Assembly: GCA_005882975.1 (NCBI GenBank)
Contig: VBAS01000095.1
Span: 1-33,080, forward strand
DNA: 33,080 bases
Origin: Bacteroidota bacterium
Lineage (GTDB): Bacteria; Bacteroidota; Bacteroidia; Chitinophagales; Chitinophagaceae
Direction: 5' to 3'
The translations under genes and the position numbers were made by a program. Below the pieces are notes generated by a model, which made no database searches, was not told the origin of the DNA, and saw only the letters and a program-made list of their open reading frames with translations. Below are positions 1 to 9,170 of the stretch, piece by piece; positions within the stretch are counted from its first letter, which is position 1; each line of letters begins with the position of its first letter.

Positions 1-668
1 TGCCAGGATATACAGATGCGCAATTAAGAAAAATGGGTTATGTTGTTTGGATGCCTGTACAAATGAAAGGTTCCTGGCTGGGAGAAGGCGACAATCATAC
101 ATTTATGAATATGCTTGGAAATGGACTTCGTGCATATGAAGTAGCTTCATATGGAGGATGGGGTGGCCGCGGCGTAGCAGGGCATTCGGAGGGTGTTAGT
201 TTTCAAATGAGTGATACATCTCAGCAAGCTATGGCATCTGCTCTCAGTTCTGCGAATAATAATACTGTGAATGAATATCCGAATTTCTTTCCCCCAGCAC
301 AGTTAGATTTTGCTGCACGTCTTAAATGGTCCGTGACGTCGAAGTATGCAGATGCAAATCATGCACCTCTTGTAAAAATTGAAGGACCACTTAAAGTTTT
401 AGCATCAGCCGGAGAAACAATTAGGTTAAACGGCAATGTTACGGATCCGGATAAAGATAAAGTATCAATTAAATGGTGGCAGTTCCAGGTAGGGACTTAT
501 CCTAACAAATTGAATATTTCAAATTCAACTGCTATACAAACAAAGGTGACCATTCCCAAAGATGCAGTTGCGGGGCAAACCATTCATATGATCCTTGAAG
601 CGACGGACAACGGCACACCAGCACTCACCAGTTACCAACGTGTAATAATTATAGTAAGAAATAGATAA
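1..668 (+). CDS. Sde182/DUF1593-type nucleoside-hydrolase-like protein, 3' part
   Basis: The reading frame is open from the first base of the window, so the gene begins upstream and only about 220 C-terminal residues are visible. The stretch with GSWLGEGDNHTFMNMLGNGL and the YGGWGGRG motif matches the end of the nucleoside-hydrolase-like domain of the DUF1593/Sde182 family, which is often called cellulose-binding protein. From about residue 110 of the visible part an Ig-like C-terminal domain follows (KIEGPLKVLASAGETIRLNG, then DPDKDKVSIKWWQF), ending in a beta strand (RVIIIVRNR) as in the family. Members are usually secreted and linked to carbohydrate use. The substrate here is unknown and the signal peptide lies outside the window. 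A hairpin at 714-742 may end the transcript. The family call is from memory of the sequence pattern. Confidence 0.8.
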   Translation, partial: PGYTDAQLRKMGYVVWMPVQMKGSWLGEGDNHTFMNMLGNGLRAYEVASYGGWGGRGVAGHSEGVSFQMSDTSQQAMASALSSANNNTVNEYPNFFPPAQLDFAARLKWSVTSKYADANHAPLVKIEGPLKVLASAGETIRLNGNVTDPDKDKVSIKWWQFQVGTYPNKLNISNSTAIQTKVTIPKDAVAGQTIHMILEATDNGTPALTSYQRVIIIVRNR

Positions 669-713
669 TTATTGTTGTAATTTATCAAATTGCGATTATA
701 ATTTTTATTTACT

Positions 714-742
714 AAGCTGTAGTGCTACTATTCAGCTTTTCT
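714..742 (+). terminator. Possible intrinsic terminator after the Sde182-like gene
   Basis: AAGCTG at 714-719 pairs with CAGCTT at 733-738. Inside it, TAGT pairs with ACTA around a GCT loop, leaving a two-base TT bulge. The stem is followed by a short T-rich run (TTTTCTT). It lies 46 bases after the stop codon of the Sde182-like gene. Confidence 0.5.
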
Positions 743-792
743 TGCGTCGCATTCTTGTACTGTACCAAGTCTATTCAATATAACTTCCTGTA

Positions 793-1594
793 TTATATAA
801 GTTGGCCTGAGTAATGGTTAAGCCATGCACTAAACAACTTTGATTGCTTATTTGACACTATACTATCTTTTTCCCCGTGATAAATCAAAAAGGGAGGATC
901 GTTTTTATCAATATAGGTAATTGGGCTGGCCGCTTTTGCTAAGTCTGGTCTTGATAATGGAGCTGCTCCTATCAATATACCTTCCGGTGATTTTTCGTCT
1001 TCGTTTCCGGGAAGCAACACTAAATCAATTGGACCATAAAAATCGACTACTGCTTTATAGCGGAAAGGACGATATGTGTTAGGAAAATAAAAGTTACTTA
1101 CCTTATTATTTTGCGACGTACCCAATAATGATGCTAAATGTCCACCGGCAGAAAAGCCCATCAGCGCAATGTTGTTTTTGTCTAAACTATATTTATCTGC
1201 ATTGTCGAATAGAAATGAAACCGCCTTATTGCAGTCTTGCAGAATTGCGAAATACCGCCTGGGTTGCAAAACGATAATCAATCGAAGCTACTGCCATTCC
1301 GTTATTTAGCATTGCTGAAACTGTATTGGGCATATAGCCCATATCGGCATATTTGTCGTTGCCTATCCATCCACCACCATGTATAAAGACCACCAAAGGC
1401 ACTTTTCCTTTAGCATCAGCAGGAACATAAATATCTAACAGGTGTTTTTTGAGGGTATCGTTGTTATACGGAATATTGCCATGGATAATTGTTCCTTTTG
1501 GCAAGCGGGCCTGTACCTGGCTTGATGAAGGCGGTTGTGCAATGGTAACAGTATGGAACACCATTGACATAATTAACATCAGAAATATTTTCAT
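793..1594 (-). pseudogene. Alpha/beta-hydrolase esterase, frameshifted and C-terminally truncated
   Basis: Two overlapping minus-strand reading frames encode one esterase/lipase. The upstream piece (1594 to 1226) has a signal peptide (MKIFLMLIMSMVFHTVTIAQ) and the oxyanion motif HGGGW. The downstream piece (1281 to 793) has the nucleophile motif GFSAGG and the acid region HGEKD. The proteins join smoothly ([12 protein letters not shown] then [10 protein letters not shown]) only if the frame is changed near base 1249, where about two bases appear to be missing. The C-terminus then stops at YSGQLI, just after the acid, so the catalytic His expected about 25-30 residues later is absent. This makes a degraded gene more likely than a sequencing slip alone. 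The family (carboxylesterase/BD-FAE-like) is clear; the original substrate is not. Confidence 0.75.
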
Positions 1595-1743
1595 TTTAAT
1601 TATTATTAAAATTCAGATTAAAAGTATTGGCTTTCTTAATAGAGGAAAAGTTTTGCCTTCTTTAATACCGTTGTTCTTAAATTACAAAATTACATAAGCC
1701 GGAATTCAACTACTTATAATATTCGATCTGATTATTAAGAATT

Positions 1744-1920
1744 TCAAACCTCTTGGTTCCGTAACGACTTTGGATTAGTACCAGTCCTATACTCATTTGG
1801 AGTAAAACCCACTTTTTGTTTGAAGAGGCGAGTGAAGTGTTGCGGATATTTAAAACCTAATTCATAAGCGATCTCACTGACTGATTTACTTTGGTCAAAT
1901 ATTTTTTTAGTGAAAATGTT
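1744..1920 (-). pseudogene. AraC-family regulator remnant (C-terminal HTH only)
   Basis: Reading the minus strand from 1920 to the stop at 1744 gives 58 codons containing SVSEIAYELGFKYPQHFTRL and then FKQKVGFTPNEYR. This is the second helix-turn-helix and C-terminal signature of AraC/XylS regulators. An in-frame stop lies upstream, before the first helix-turn-helix would be reached, and there is no start codon. The N-terminal ligand domain and most of the DNA-binding domain are missing. It sits directly downstream of the cupin gene and in the same direction. AraC genes often accompany such SDR/cupin/AKR clusters, so it is probably the decayed local regulator. Too short for a normal gene call. 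Confidence 0.7.
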
Positions 1921-1939
1921 ATGCTTTTTCGTTCAAAAC

Positions 1940-2335
1940 TTATTTTTGATATTCTTCCTCACTCACCTTTTCCATCCAATCAACAACTTTACCATTCAAA
2001 TTTTCCTGAATGGCGATATGTGACATTCCAATTGATGCTGTGGCGCCATGCCAATGTTTTTCATTTGGCTCAAACCAAACTATATCACCAGGATGAATTT
2101 CTTCAACAGCACCACCTTCACGTTGCACCCAACCGCAACCTGATGTAACGATCAAGGTTTGTCCAAGCGGATGTGTGTGCCATGCTGTTCTTGCTCCTGG
2201 TTCAAATGTAACCGTTGCAGCAGCAGCACGCCTTGCATCATTTGGCTGAAACAAAGGGTCTATGCGTACTGAACCTGTAAACCAATCTTCGGGTCCTTTA
2301 GAAGAAGGTCGTGAACCAATTCTTGTAATTTCCAT
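1940..2335 (-). CDS. Small metal-binding cupin (hydroxynitrile-lyase-like family)
   Basis: A single-domain bicupin-like barrel of 131 residues. The metal-binding set is visible: His53 and His55 in WHTHPLGQ, Gln59 in the same motif, and His94 in EKHWHG. The length and these positions match, from memory, the Mn-dependent cupin hydroxynitrile lyases of Granulicella type, including Ala40, Val42 and Gln110. Most members of this family have no proven physiological role, so the lyase activity is only a possibility; oxidative or isomerase chemistry is equally open. It lies 54 bases downstream of the SDR gene in the same direction and probably shares its transcript. The start is the only good ATG before the conserved MEITRIGS. 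Confidence 0.8.
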   Translation of the reverse strand: MEITRIGSRPSSKGPEDWFTGSVRIDPLFQPNDARRAAAATVTFEPGARTAWHTHPLGQTLIVTSGCGWVQREGGAVEEIHPGDIVWFEPNEKHWHGATASIGMSHIAIQENLNGKVVDWMEKVSEEEYQK

Positions 2336-2389
2336 ACCAAAATTCTTTTTACTCGATTTCGGATGAGTATGATAAAAAATTTATTAAAC

Positions 2390-3124
2390 CTATTGAGGAA
2401 AAGAAATACCTGTGATCTTATTGCACGAAATTAAAAATCTTTCCTGCAACAGAACATCATCAGCTTCAGGATTATGATGTCTTTCTTTTTGATGAAAAAA
2501 ATAACGACCACTCACTTTTGCCTTCTCATCATTGCTTACTGCCAACCACACCTGTGTCTCATATCCTTTTTGCAGATCGTCAGATGCACCACGGCCGCCC
2601 ATTTTCGTAGGTACCCAACCCGGATCAATTGTATTAGCGTAAACATCTTTCCATTTCCTTGCTACTGCCATACATAGCATTAGTACATGCAATTTTGAAT
2701 CGGAATATGTAATGCGGCTGATATCAGTGTTGAAGTTGTCCAGCTTCGAATGTCCCTGCAAATGCATTCCAGAGCTCAGATAAATCAAGCGTTTTGGCCT
2801 TTGTATTAAGCATGTAAGAATATAAGGTGCTAATGTATTTACTGCAAAAATTTCTTTTGCTGAAGCCTGGTAAACTCCTGCATTATGGATCACAACATCC
2901 AATGTTCCAATTCTATTAATCTCGTGAGCAAGCTTTTTAGTTTCTTCGATATTTGATAGATCTCCCGTTAAAACACTCACTGCTCCCGGTGTTTTTTGTA
3001 TGACTTCAAGTCTGCGTTCAGCGTTCCGTGCATGTAAAACAACTTCATGCCCAAGCTCGATCAGCATCTTTGCCGCCAAATGCCCGAGTCCATCGGCCGA
3101 TCCTGTGATAAATATTTTTGCCAT
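2390..3124 (-). CDS. Short-chain dehydrogenase/reductase (SDR)
   Basis: A 244-residue classical SDR. The Rossmann nucleotide-binding motif TGSADGLG is at residues 7-14, NAG at 81-83, the catalytic Ser near 117 in YLSSG, and the Tyr-Lys pair as YSDSK (Tyr140, Lys144). PGWVPTKMGG follows, as usual for the substrate loop. It would oxidise or reduce a small alcohol or carbonyl with NAD(P); the substrate cannot be read from the sequence. No signal peptide, so cytoplasmic. It is the first gene of a leftward pair with the cupin, followed by the AraC remnant. The C-terminal end after PEADDVLLQER is somewhat variable compared with relatives. Confidence 0.88.
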   Translation of the reverse strand: MAKIFITGSADGLGHLAAKMLIELGHEVVLHARNAERRLEVIQKTPGAVSVLTGDLSNIEETKKLAHEINRIGTLDVVIHNAGVYQASAKEIFAVNTLAPYILTCLIQRPKRLIYLSSGMHLQGHSKLDNFNTDISRITYSDSKLHVLMLCMAVARKWKDVYANTIDPGWVPTKMGGRGASDDLQKGYETQVWLAVSNDEKAKVSGRYFFHQKERHHNPEADDVLLQERFLISCNKITGISFPQ

Positions 3125-3470
3125 GTAATTAATTTCCTTGGCTATTAAACGAATTTATATTTGATTTCGACCTTAAACTGCACCAATAACCGTACTATCT
3201 TTTTTATGCTGGGATCATCTATTTTAAATTTGGGATGAAGAATGGATTTAACCTGTCAAATGATTTATGCGAGCACGATAAAACTATCGTGGCCGCAACA
3301 GGAATATTGGTAGATATATCCGTAATCTGTATACCATGTGGGCATATGAAGGCGAAGACCTTTACACTATAGTAATAGTAAAGTATTAGAAGGTTTTGAA
3401 ATCAAATGAGAAATAGAAAGAGACGGCGTACTTTTTGTGATCATATTGGAGAAATAAAATATGCTGATAA
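3125..3470. other. Gap of 346 bases between SDR and SemiSWEET genes
   Basis: This region separates divergent genes and should carry the promoter of the leftward SDR and of the rightward SemiSWEET gene. I see no clear -33/-7 pair. A 45-codon plus-strand frame (3235-3372) and an alternative frame containing NIGRYIRNLYTMWAYEGEDL are present. Neither resembles a family I know, so I do not call them genes. Confidence 0.5.
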
Positions 3471-3731
3471 ATGAATGACCAGTTCATCGGTATTGCAGCA
3501 GGAACATGTACCAGTATTTCACTGGTGCCGCAACTTATAAAAACCATTAAGGATAAAAAGGCGGGAGAAATTTCCTGGTTCATGCTGGTGATCTTAATGA
3601 TAGGGATAGCCTTTTGGATATGGTATGGTCTCATTAAGAAAGATCTCCCGATCATCATCACAAACACTGTCTCTTTTATAGTAAACGGCCTGATCATTTT
3701 TTTTAATATTTACTATGCACGGAAGAAATGA
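3471..3731 (+). CDS. SemiSWEET family sugar transporter
   Basis: An 86-residue protein with three transmembrane helices (about 5-23, 37-56 and 60-81). The PQ-loop signature is in the first helix (SISLVPQLIKTIKDKKAGEI, Pro20-Gln21). Half-SWEET proteins of this size form dimers in the inner membrane and move sugars down their gradient. Length and helix count are exactly those of the family. A GGAG lies about 20 bases before the ATG, too far to be a normal ribosome site. It is a single-gene unit before the aldo/keto reductase gene, which starts 93 bases later. Confidence 0.9.
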   Translation: MNDQFIGIAAGTCTSISLVPQLIKTIKDKKAGEISWFMLVILMIGIAFWIWYGLIKKDLPIIITNTVSFIVNGLIIFFNIYYARKK

Positions 3732-3806
3732 TTTTGATATAAGAAGAAGTTTGATATTCGTAACGAATCATTTTGTTTTATTAATTCTCTTTGAAGTAAC
3801 CTCTAA

Positions 3807-4826
<1,020 letters not shown>

Positions 4827-4923
4827 GCAAAATTCTTTAAGCACTACATTGTTCTAGCCGAAATTTGACAAGATCATTTTACGGCTCTGTAAAAATAGTA
4901 GGTAACTTTATAGTTGTATTTCA

Positions 4924-5133
4924 CTATTCACGCCGGTGCTTTTCTTTCAGTTTTGCTTTAGGATTTTGTTTTTCTTTACTCACATTTTCGGGATGTGGCG
5001 TGCCGTCCGCTACTCCTTCATTCATTTCTGTGTCCTGTTCACTTCCCTGGTTAAATGTTCCGCTTCCTGCATTGGGTTCTTGTTTATGAGTGACACCAGC
5101 AGCTGGTTGTTCTTTTTTATTTTTCTTTTCCAT
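4924..5133 (-). CDS. Small hydrophilic low-complexity protein
   Basis: A 69-residue charged protein rich in Lys, Glu, Gln, Asn and Pro, with no membrane segment, cysteine or recognisable domain (MEKKNKKEQPAAGVTHKQEP at the start, KEKQNPKAKLKEKHRRE at the end). It is probably disordered. The opposite strand has two overlapping frames (4865-5089 and 4936-5211), but they translate to Phe/Ser/Cys-rich strings expected from the antisense of a Lys/Glu-rich gene, so I prefer the minus strand. No function can be assigned. Convergent with the aldo/keto reductase gene. Confidence 0.5.
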   Translation of the reverse strand: MEKKNKKEQPAAGVTHKQEPNAGSGTFNQGSEQDTEMNEGVADGTPHPENVSKEKQNPKAKLKEKHRRE

Positions 5134-5222
5134 ATAGTAATTTTAAAAGTGAGTGCATTAAGTATGCCAAATGGAGCTAAGAAAGTTATTTTGTATCTTC
5201 TCCCTAAATAAAATTCGAAAGA

Positions 5223-5618
5223 ATGAACATAAAAAAAATTGCATTAATAGTCTCAATTGCTGTGTTTGTTATGGCGCTTCCCTTCTGTAATTATTCTAAT
5301 CAAAATAAAAACCAAATGGTACGACTTGCTAAACTCGTGATCGACCCCACACAATTAGAAAACTATAAAGCTTTGTTGAAAGAAGAGATCGAAGCTTCCA
5401 TACGTTTAGAACGCGGCGTATTGACTTTATATGCTGTTGTAGAAAAAAATGATCCAACCCACATCACCATTTTAGAAATATATGCTGATACAGTTGCATA
5501 CAAGTCGCATTTACTAACTCCTCATTTTATAAAATACAAGAACGGAACAAAAGATATGGTGAAGTCACTTGAACTTGTCGAGACTGTTCCGCTTATACCC
5601 GGAATGAAAATAAAATGA
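5223..5618 (+). CDS. Exported antibiotic-biosynthesis-monooxygenase (ABM) domain protein
   Basis: 131 residues: an N-terminal hydrophobic export signal (KKIALIVSIAVFVMALPF), then one ABM/quinol-monooxygenase-like ferredoxin fold (about 32-115). The fold shows MVRLAKLVIDPTQLENYKAL, LERGVLTLYAV and LEIYADTVAYKSHLLTPHF, in the usual order of strand, helix and strand with the conserved His near the C-terminal helix. The Cys after the signal is not in a clear lipobox, so cleavage by signal peptidase I is also possible. Such domains act in quinone oxidation or as dimeric stress proteins. The substrate is unknown. It ends two bases before the convergent histidine kinase gene. Confidence 0.78.
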   Translation: MNIKKIALIVSIAVFVMALPFCNYSNQNKNQMVRLAKLVIDPTQLENYKALLKEEIEASIRLERGVLTLYAVVEKNDPTHITILEIYADTVAYKSHLLTPHFIKYKNGTKDMVKSLELVETVPLIPGMKIK

Positions 5619-5620
5619 TT

Positions 5621-7222
5621 TTAAACTTTTTTTATTGGAAGAGTAATATGCATTGTCGTTCCTTTACCTTCTTCACTTTCTGCCCAGATCTTTCCATGAT
5701 GCGCTTCCACATATTCTTTACACAGATAAAGTCCAAGTCCCAATCCTTCTATTTGGTTGTTATTTGATGCGACCCTGTAAAATTGTGTAAACACCTGGTC
5801 CAAATGTTCCTTTGGAATTCCTTTTCCATGATCACTGATACTTATTTCAACTTCATCACCAAAACGTTCTGCATTCAGCTCTATCTCTTTGTTATTTGGT
5901 GAATATTTAATGGCATTAGATAAAATATTCAAAAGTACCTGGTTGATCTTTGTTGCATCAACATAGAGAAACAGTTCTTCATTAGGAATTTTATATTCTA
6001 TTTCGTGAGTTGTAGATAACTGCCTTGCTGAATCCACGCTTTCTTTTATAATTGATCGTAAGCTTATAGTTGTTTGGTTTAATTCAAATTTTCCTGCCTG
6101 GATCTTTGAAATATCAAGCAGATCTGAGATAATGGCAACCAGTCTTGCTACTTGTTTTTTTAGTTTAGGCGTTACGTGCCTGATAATATCGGGAGATTCT
6201 TCAACCATTTGCAGGTAACCTGTGATCGTAGTTAATGGCGTTCGCAATTCATGGCTGGCGAAGCCAATGAATTCATCTTTTTTTGCACTAAGGCTTTGCA
6301 CTTCCTGGTAAAGTCTTGCATTTTCTAATGATATAGCCGCCTGGCTGGCGATGGATTCTACCAGCGACTCGTGTTCTCTTGTAAACATCGCAGGTTTTGG
6401 ATGACCAAAAAAAAGCCCACCAATAACAATGCCTGTTTTCGAAAAAACAGGAACAGCCAGGTAACTAACCACGGGCAAGTGACCTGCTGGCATACCTTTA
6501 TGCGGTGGATTTTTCCCATACCTTGGATCTTTTGTAATATCATCAGAACGAACAATACCCTCGCCATTAAAAGTCATTTCGAATATGGGCGTATTTCGTG
6601 GCATACCTAACTTTTCAAATGCTTCTCTTGGCGCCCCGGAAAGTGCAAACAATAAATAGGATCCTCCTTTTGAATCTGTTTTATTATAAAAGAATGCGCC
6701 GAAAGCTGCGCCTGATAATTTTGTAGTAGCATCAGTAACCTTTTGGAGAATTGTATTGGTATCGAGTTCAGCAGCAAGCGTTTTACCTGTTACATTTAAT
6801 AATTCAAGTCGGGAAACATATTGTTCAATAAGTTTTTCGGATTCTTTTTGCCTGGTAATGTCACGGGCAATTTTTGAAGCGCCAATTACTTTTCCGTTTT
6901 CATCATGTATCGGTGAAATGGATAATGATAGAATAACTTCTTTTCCTGATTTAGTGATCCTTTTAGTTTGGTAATGTTCTATTCTTTCACCCTTCCTTAG
7001 TTTAGAAATTATCATCTCTTCTTCTTCCAATCTGTCCTTGGGTATTATTAACGATATATGTTGGCCGATCGCTTCAACTTCAGCATAACCAAATATAGTT
7101 TGTGCGCCTTTGTTCCAACTAGTAATGATACCGTTGAGATGTTTGCTGATAATGGCATCATCAGAAGATTCAATAATAGCAGCAAGTATGGCCATCCGTT
7201 CTGTGTTTGTCTGAACATTCAT
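5621..7222 (-). CDS. PAS-GAF sensor histidine kinase
   Basis: 533 residues with no membrane segment. Domain order: PAS (about 8-125, IISKHLNGIITSWNKGAQTI then a PAC segment IGASKIARDITRQ), GAF (about 142-302), HisKA with the phospho-acceptor His324 in ASHELRTPLT, and HATPase_c (about 415-533) with the N box LNILSNAIKYSP, G1 DHGKGIP and GLGLGLYL. It would autophosphorylate in the cytoplasm in response to a small ligand or redox cue bound by PAS/GAF. The likely partner is the single-domain receiver on the opposite strand, whose start is only about 140 bases away across a shared divergent promoter region. The output is unknown, because that receiver has no DNA-binding domain. Confidence 0.93.
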   Translation of the reverse strand: MNVQTNTERMAILAAIIESSDDAIISKHLNGIITSWNKGAQTIFGYAEVEAIGQHISLIIPKDRLEEEEMIISKLRKGERIEHYQTKRITKSGKEVILSLSISPIHDENGKVIGASKIARDITRQKESEKLIEQYVSRLELLNVTGKTLAAELDTNTILQKVTDATTKLSGAAFGAFFYNKTDSKGGSYLLFALSGAPREAFEKLGMPRNTPIFEMTFNGEGIVRSDDITKDPRYGKNPPHKGMPAGHLPVVSYLAVPVFSKTGIVIGGLFFGHPKPAMFTREHESLVESIASQAAISLENARLYQEVQSLSAKKDEFIGFASHELRTPLTTITGYLQMVEESPDIIRHVTPKLKKQVARLVAIISDLLDISKIQAGKFELNQTTISLRSIIKESVDSARQLSTTHEIEYKIPNEELFLYVDATKINQVLLNILSNAIKYSPNNKEIELNAERFGDEVEISISDHGKGIPKEHLDQVFTQFYRVASNNNQIEGLGLGLYLCKEYVEAHHGKIWAESEEGKGTTMHITLPIKKV

Positions 7223-7311
7223 ATTTAATTGGGAAATTTATAGGCCTATATGTTGAAGCAATTTATTCAAAAAGTTTAAGATATTACATTTCACGTTTAA
7301 AAAATGAAATA

Positions 7312-7319
7312 TATGTTTG
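7312..7319 (+). promoter_or_regulatory. Candidate -7 box for the receiver gene
   Basis: TATGTTTG fits the Bacteroidota -7 consensus TAnnTTTG. The -33 region, 19 bases upstream, is TTTC rather than TTTG. The box lies 43 bases before the chosen start codon, in the region divergent from the histidine kinase gene. Confidence 0.4.
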
Positions 7320-7362
7320 GCGACAATTTTGCGGCAGAGTAATGGTTTATTGTTCAATTTGT

Positions 7363-7725
7363 ATGATGCCGAAAATCCTGGTGGTAGATAACGACAAAGA
7401 TCTTCTCGAAATGATGGAAATGTCTCTTTCAAGATTAGGTTATGATATTACAACACTTGCCAAAGGATCAGGTTTTCTCAGTATTATTGAATCAATTAGA
7501 CCGGATATTATTCTATTGGATATCTTTCTGGGAGATGCGGATGGAAGAAACCTTTGTTATCAAATGAAACTGCACCCCGCTTATCAGAATATTCCTGTGA
7601 TCTTATATTCGGCAGGTCATATATCCTTTTCTACCATTCAAAAATCAAAGGCTGATGAATTCATTGTGAAACCATTTGAGATCGACCAGCTACTTGGAAA
7701 GATAAAGGAGCTGCTTGTTATATAA
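7363..7725 (+). CDS. Single-domain response regulator (receiver only)
   Basis: With the start at 7363 (MMPKILVVDNDKDLL) the protein is a complete 120-residue CheY-like receiver. It has the acidic pair in VVDNDKD, the phospho-acceptor Asp53 in LLDIFLGD, the Ser/Thr position in LYSAGH, and Lys103 in FIVKPFE. The frame is open from 7207, but the extra N-terminal residues are not receiver sequence and would overlap the divergent kinase gene. ATG at 7342 is also possible. It has no output domain, so it probably acts by protein-protein contact or in a phosphorelay with the neighbouring PAS-GAF kinase. Confidence 0.85.
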   Translation: MMPKILVVDNDKDLLEMMEMSLSRLGYDITTLAKGSGFLSIIESIRPDIILLDIFLGDADGRNLCYQMKLHPAYQNIPVILYSAGHISFSTIQKSKADEFIVKPFEIDQLLGKIKELLVI

Positions 7726-7836
7726 ATAAAGGGTTTGCTGACTACCGCATTTCGTTGCCAGTATAAAATACCATATCTAACTCTAAATATAAAAGTCAAA
7801 TGATCGATAAAGTATCTTCGTATCATTGAAAAGGAA

Positions 7837-9087
7837 ATGAATAAAACAGCCCGGAATAAAAAATTTTATCTTATCCTCATCCTTGGTTTGCTTACAGCTA
7901 TTGGACCTTTTTCCATTGATATGTATTTGCCGGCCTTCCCTGATATTGCAAAAAATCTGCATACCACAGTTGCACAAGTAACCTTATCGTTATCGAGTTT
8001 TTTCATTGGTATTTCGGCCGGGCAATTATTATATGGCCCCTTATTGGAACGGTTTGGAAGAAAAAAACCTTTATACATCGGGCTTTGTATTTATCTGTTA
8101 GCCTCTGTTGGTTGTGCCCTTGCAGCCTCAGTTAATGCATTGATAGTGCTAAGGCTTTTGCAGGCATTAGGTGGATGTGTCGGTATGGTAGCATCACGGG
8201 CAATGGTACGTGACTTGTTTGATGTGAAGGAGAATGCAAAAATATTTTCTACATTAATGCTCGTGGTTGCAGTATCACCGATCATTGCACCAACATTAGG
8301 AGGTTATATAACTGCAATGTTGGGTTGGCGTTTTGTATTTGCAATGCTTATTGTTGTAGATATTATTATTCTTGGAGGCGTTTATTTTTTATTACCTGAA
8401 AGCAAAAAAGCTGATCCAGGTTTTTCATTGAAACCGGCATCCATTCTCAAAAATTTTGCAGGCGTAATTAAGCATCCGCAATTTTATACATATGCATTAA
8501 CAGCTGCTATTTCTGCAGCAGGTCTATATGCTTATATCGGAGGATCGCCTCATGTGTTCATGGAAATATTTCATGTAAGTGAAAAACAATATGGATGGAT
8601 ATTTGCCTTAATAGCAATGGGGCTTATTGGCGCAAGCCAGCTCAACAGTGTACTATTGAAGAATTATACCAGCGAACAGCTCATCAAAGTCGCATTAACT
8701 TTTCAAAGTATTATCGGTATATCGATGGCGGTGATCACATTTTTTGGATGGAACGATGTGTTCATTACAATCTTTCTCCTATTTATTTTTTTGTGCACAC
8801 AAGGTTTTGTTTTTCCTAATGCATCGGCACTTTCTTTGGCTTCATTTGGACATAATGCTGGCAGCGCATCGGCACTTATGGGTGCTATTCAAATGAGTAT
8901 TGGTGCTGGTACATCAGCTCTTGTCAGTATTTTCCAAAATAGTACCGCTTTGCCAATGACAGCTGTTATGGCATGTTGTGCCGTAGCCGCTCTTACGGTT
9001 TTCTCATTAGGAAGAAAGATCATTATCCAACGGGGAAGTATTGAGAAAATAGAGGAAGAAGATATTGAAATGATAAGTATGATGTAA
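7837..9087 (+). CDS. Bcr/CflA family drug-resistance MFS transporter
   Basis: 416 residues with twelve predicted membrane helices, the major-facilitator fold. The Bcr/CflA hallmark DMYLPAFPDIA is at residues 28-38 in the first helix and loop, and MFS motif A is at 67-78 (GPLLERFGRKKP). VASRAMVRDLFD after helix 4 and a proline/glycine-rich helix 5 (SPIIAPTLGGYI) also fit. It exports small molecules, in known members bicyclomycin or chloramphenicol-like drugs or sulfonamides, by proton antiport in the inner membrane; the substrate here is unknown. It is followed after 83 bases by a CPA1 antiporter gene in the same direction, without a strong terminator between. Confidence 0.92.
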   Translation: MNKTARNKKFYLILILGLLTAIGPFSIDMYLPAFPDIAKNLHTTVAQVTLSLSSFFIGISAGQLLYGPLLERFGRKKPLYIGLCIYLLASVGCALAASVNALIVLRLLQALGGCVGMVASRAMVRDLFDVKENAKIFSTLMLVVAVSPIIAPTLGGYITAMLGWRFVFAMLIVVDIIILGGVYFLLPESKKADPGFSLKPASILKNFAGVIKHPQFYTYALTAAISAAGLYAYIGGSPHVFMEIFHVSEKQYGWIFALIAMGLIGASQLNSVLLKNYTSEQLIKVALTFQSIIGISMAVITFFGWNDVFITIFLLFIFLCTQGFVFPNASALSLASFGHNAGSASALMGAIQMSIGAGTSALVSIFQNSTALPMTAVMACCAVAALTVFSLGRKIIIQRGSIEKIEEEDIEMISMM

Positions 9088-9170
9088 ATTCTGTTTGAGC
9101 AAGAGCCCATAAACTTAAATATTTTTTCAAAAACAGGAACGGACTCTTGTTTTATCTTTATGAACACTTC

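Noticed and set aside
757-772. Near-palindrome CTTGTACTGTACCAAG as another copy of the island operator
   Set aside because: It shares GTAC words but not the GTACTTGTAC core, and it lies far from the signalling genes.
3235-3372. 45-codon frame starting MKNGFNLSND before the SemiSWEET gene
   Set aside because: No family resemblance, no promoter or ribosome site, and another frame over the same DNA looks equally protein-like.
4865-5211. Two plus-strand frames across the small Lys/Glu-rich gene
   Set aside because: They translate to Phe/Ser/Cys-rich sequence typical of antisense to a Lys/Glu-rich gene; the minus-strand frame has normal composition and a clean ATG.
9098-9147. Inverted repeat CAAGAG/CTCTTG between the MFS and antiporter genes as a terminator
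   Set aside because: Only six pairs with a loop of over 30 bases.
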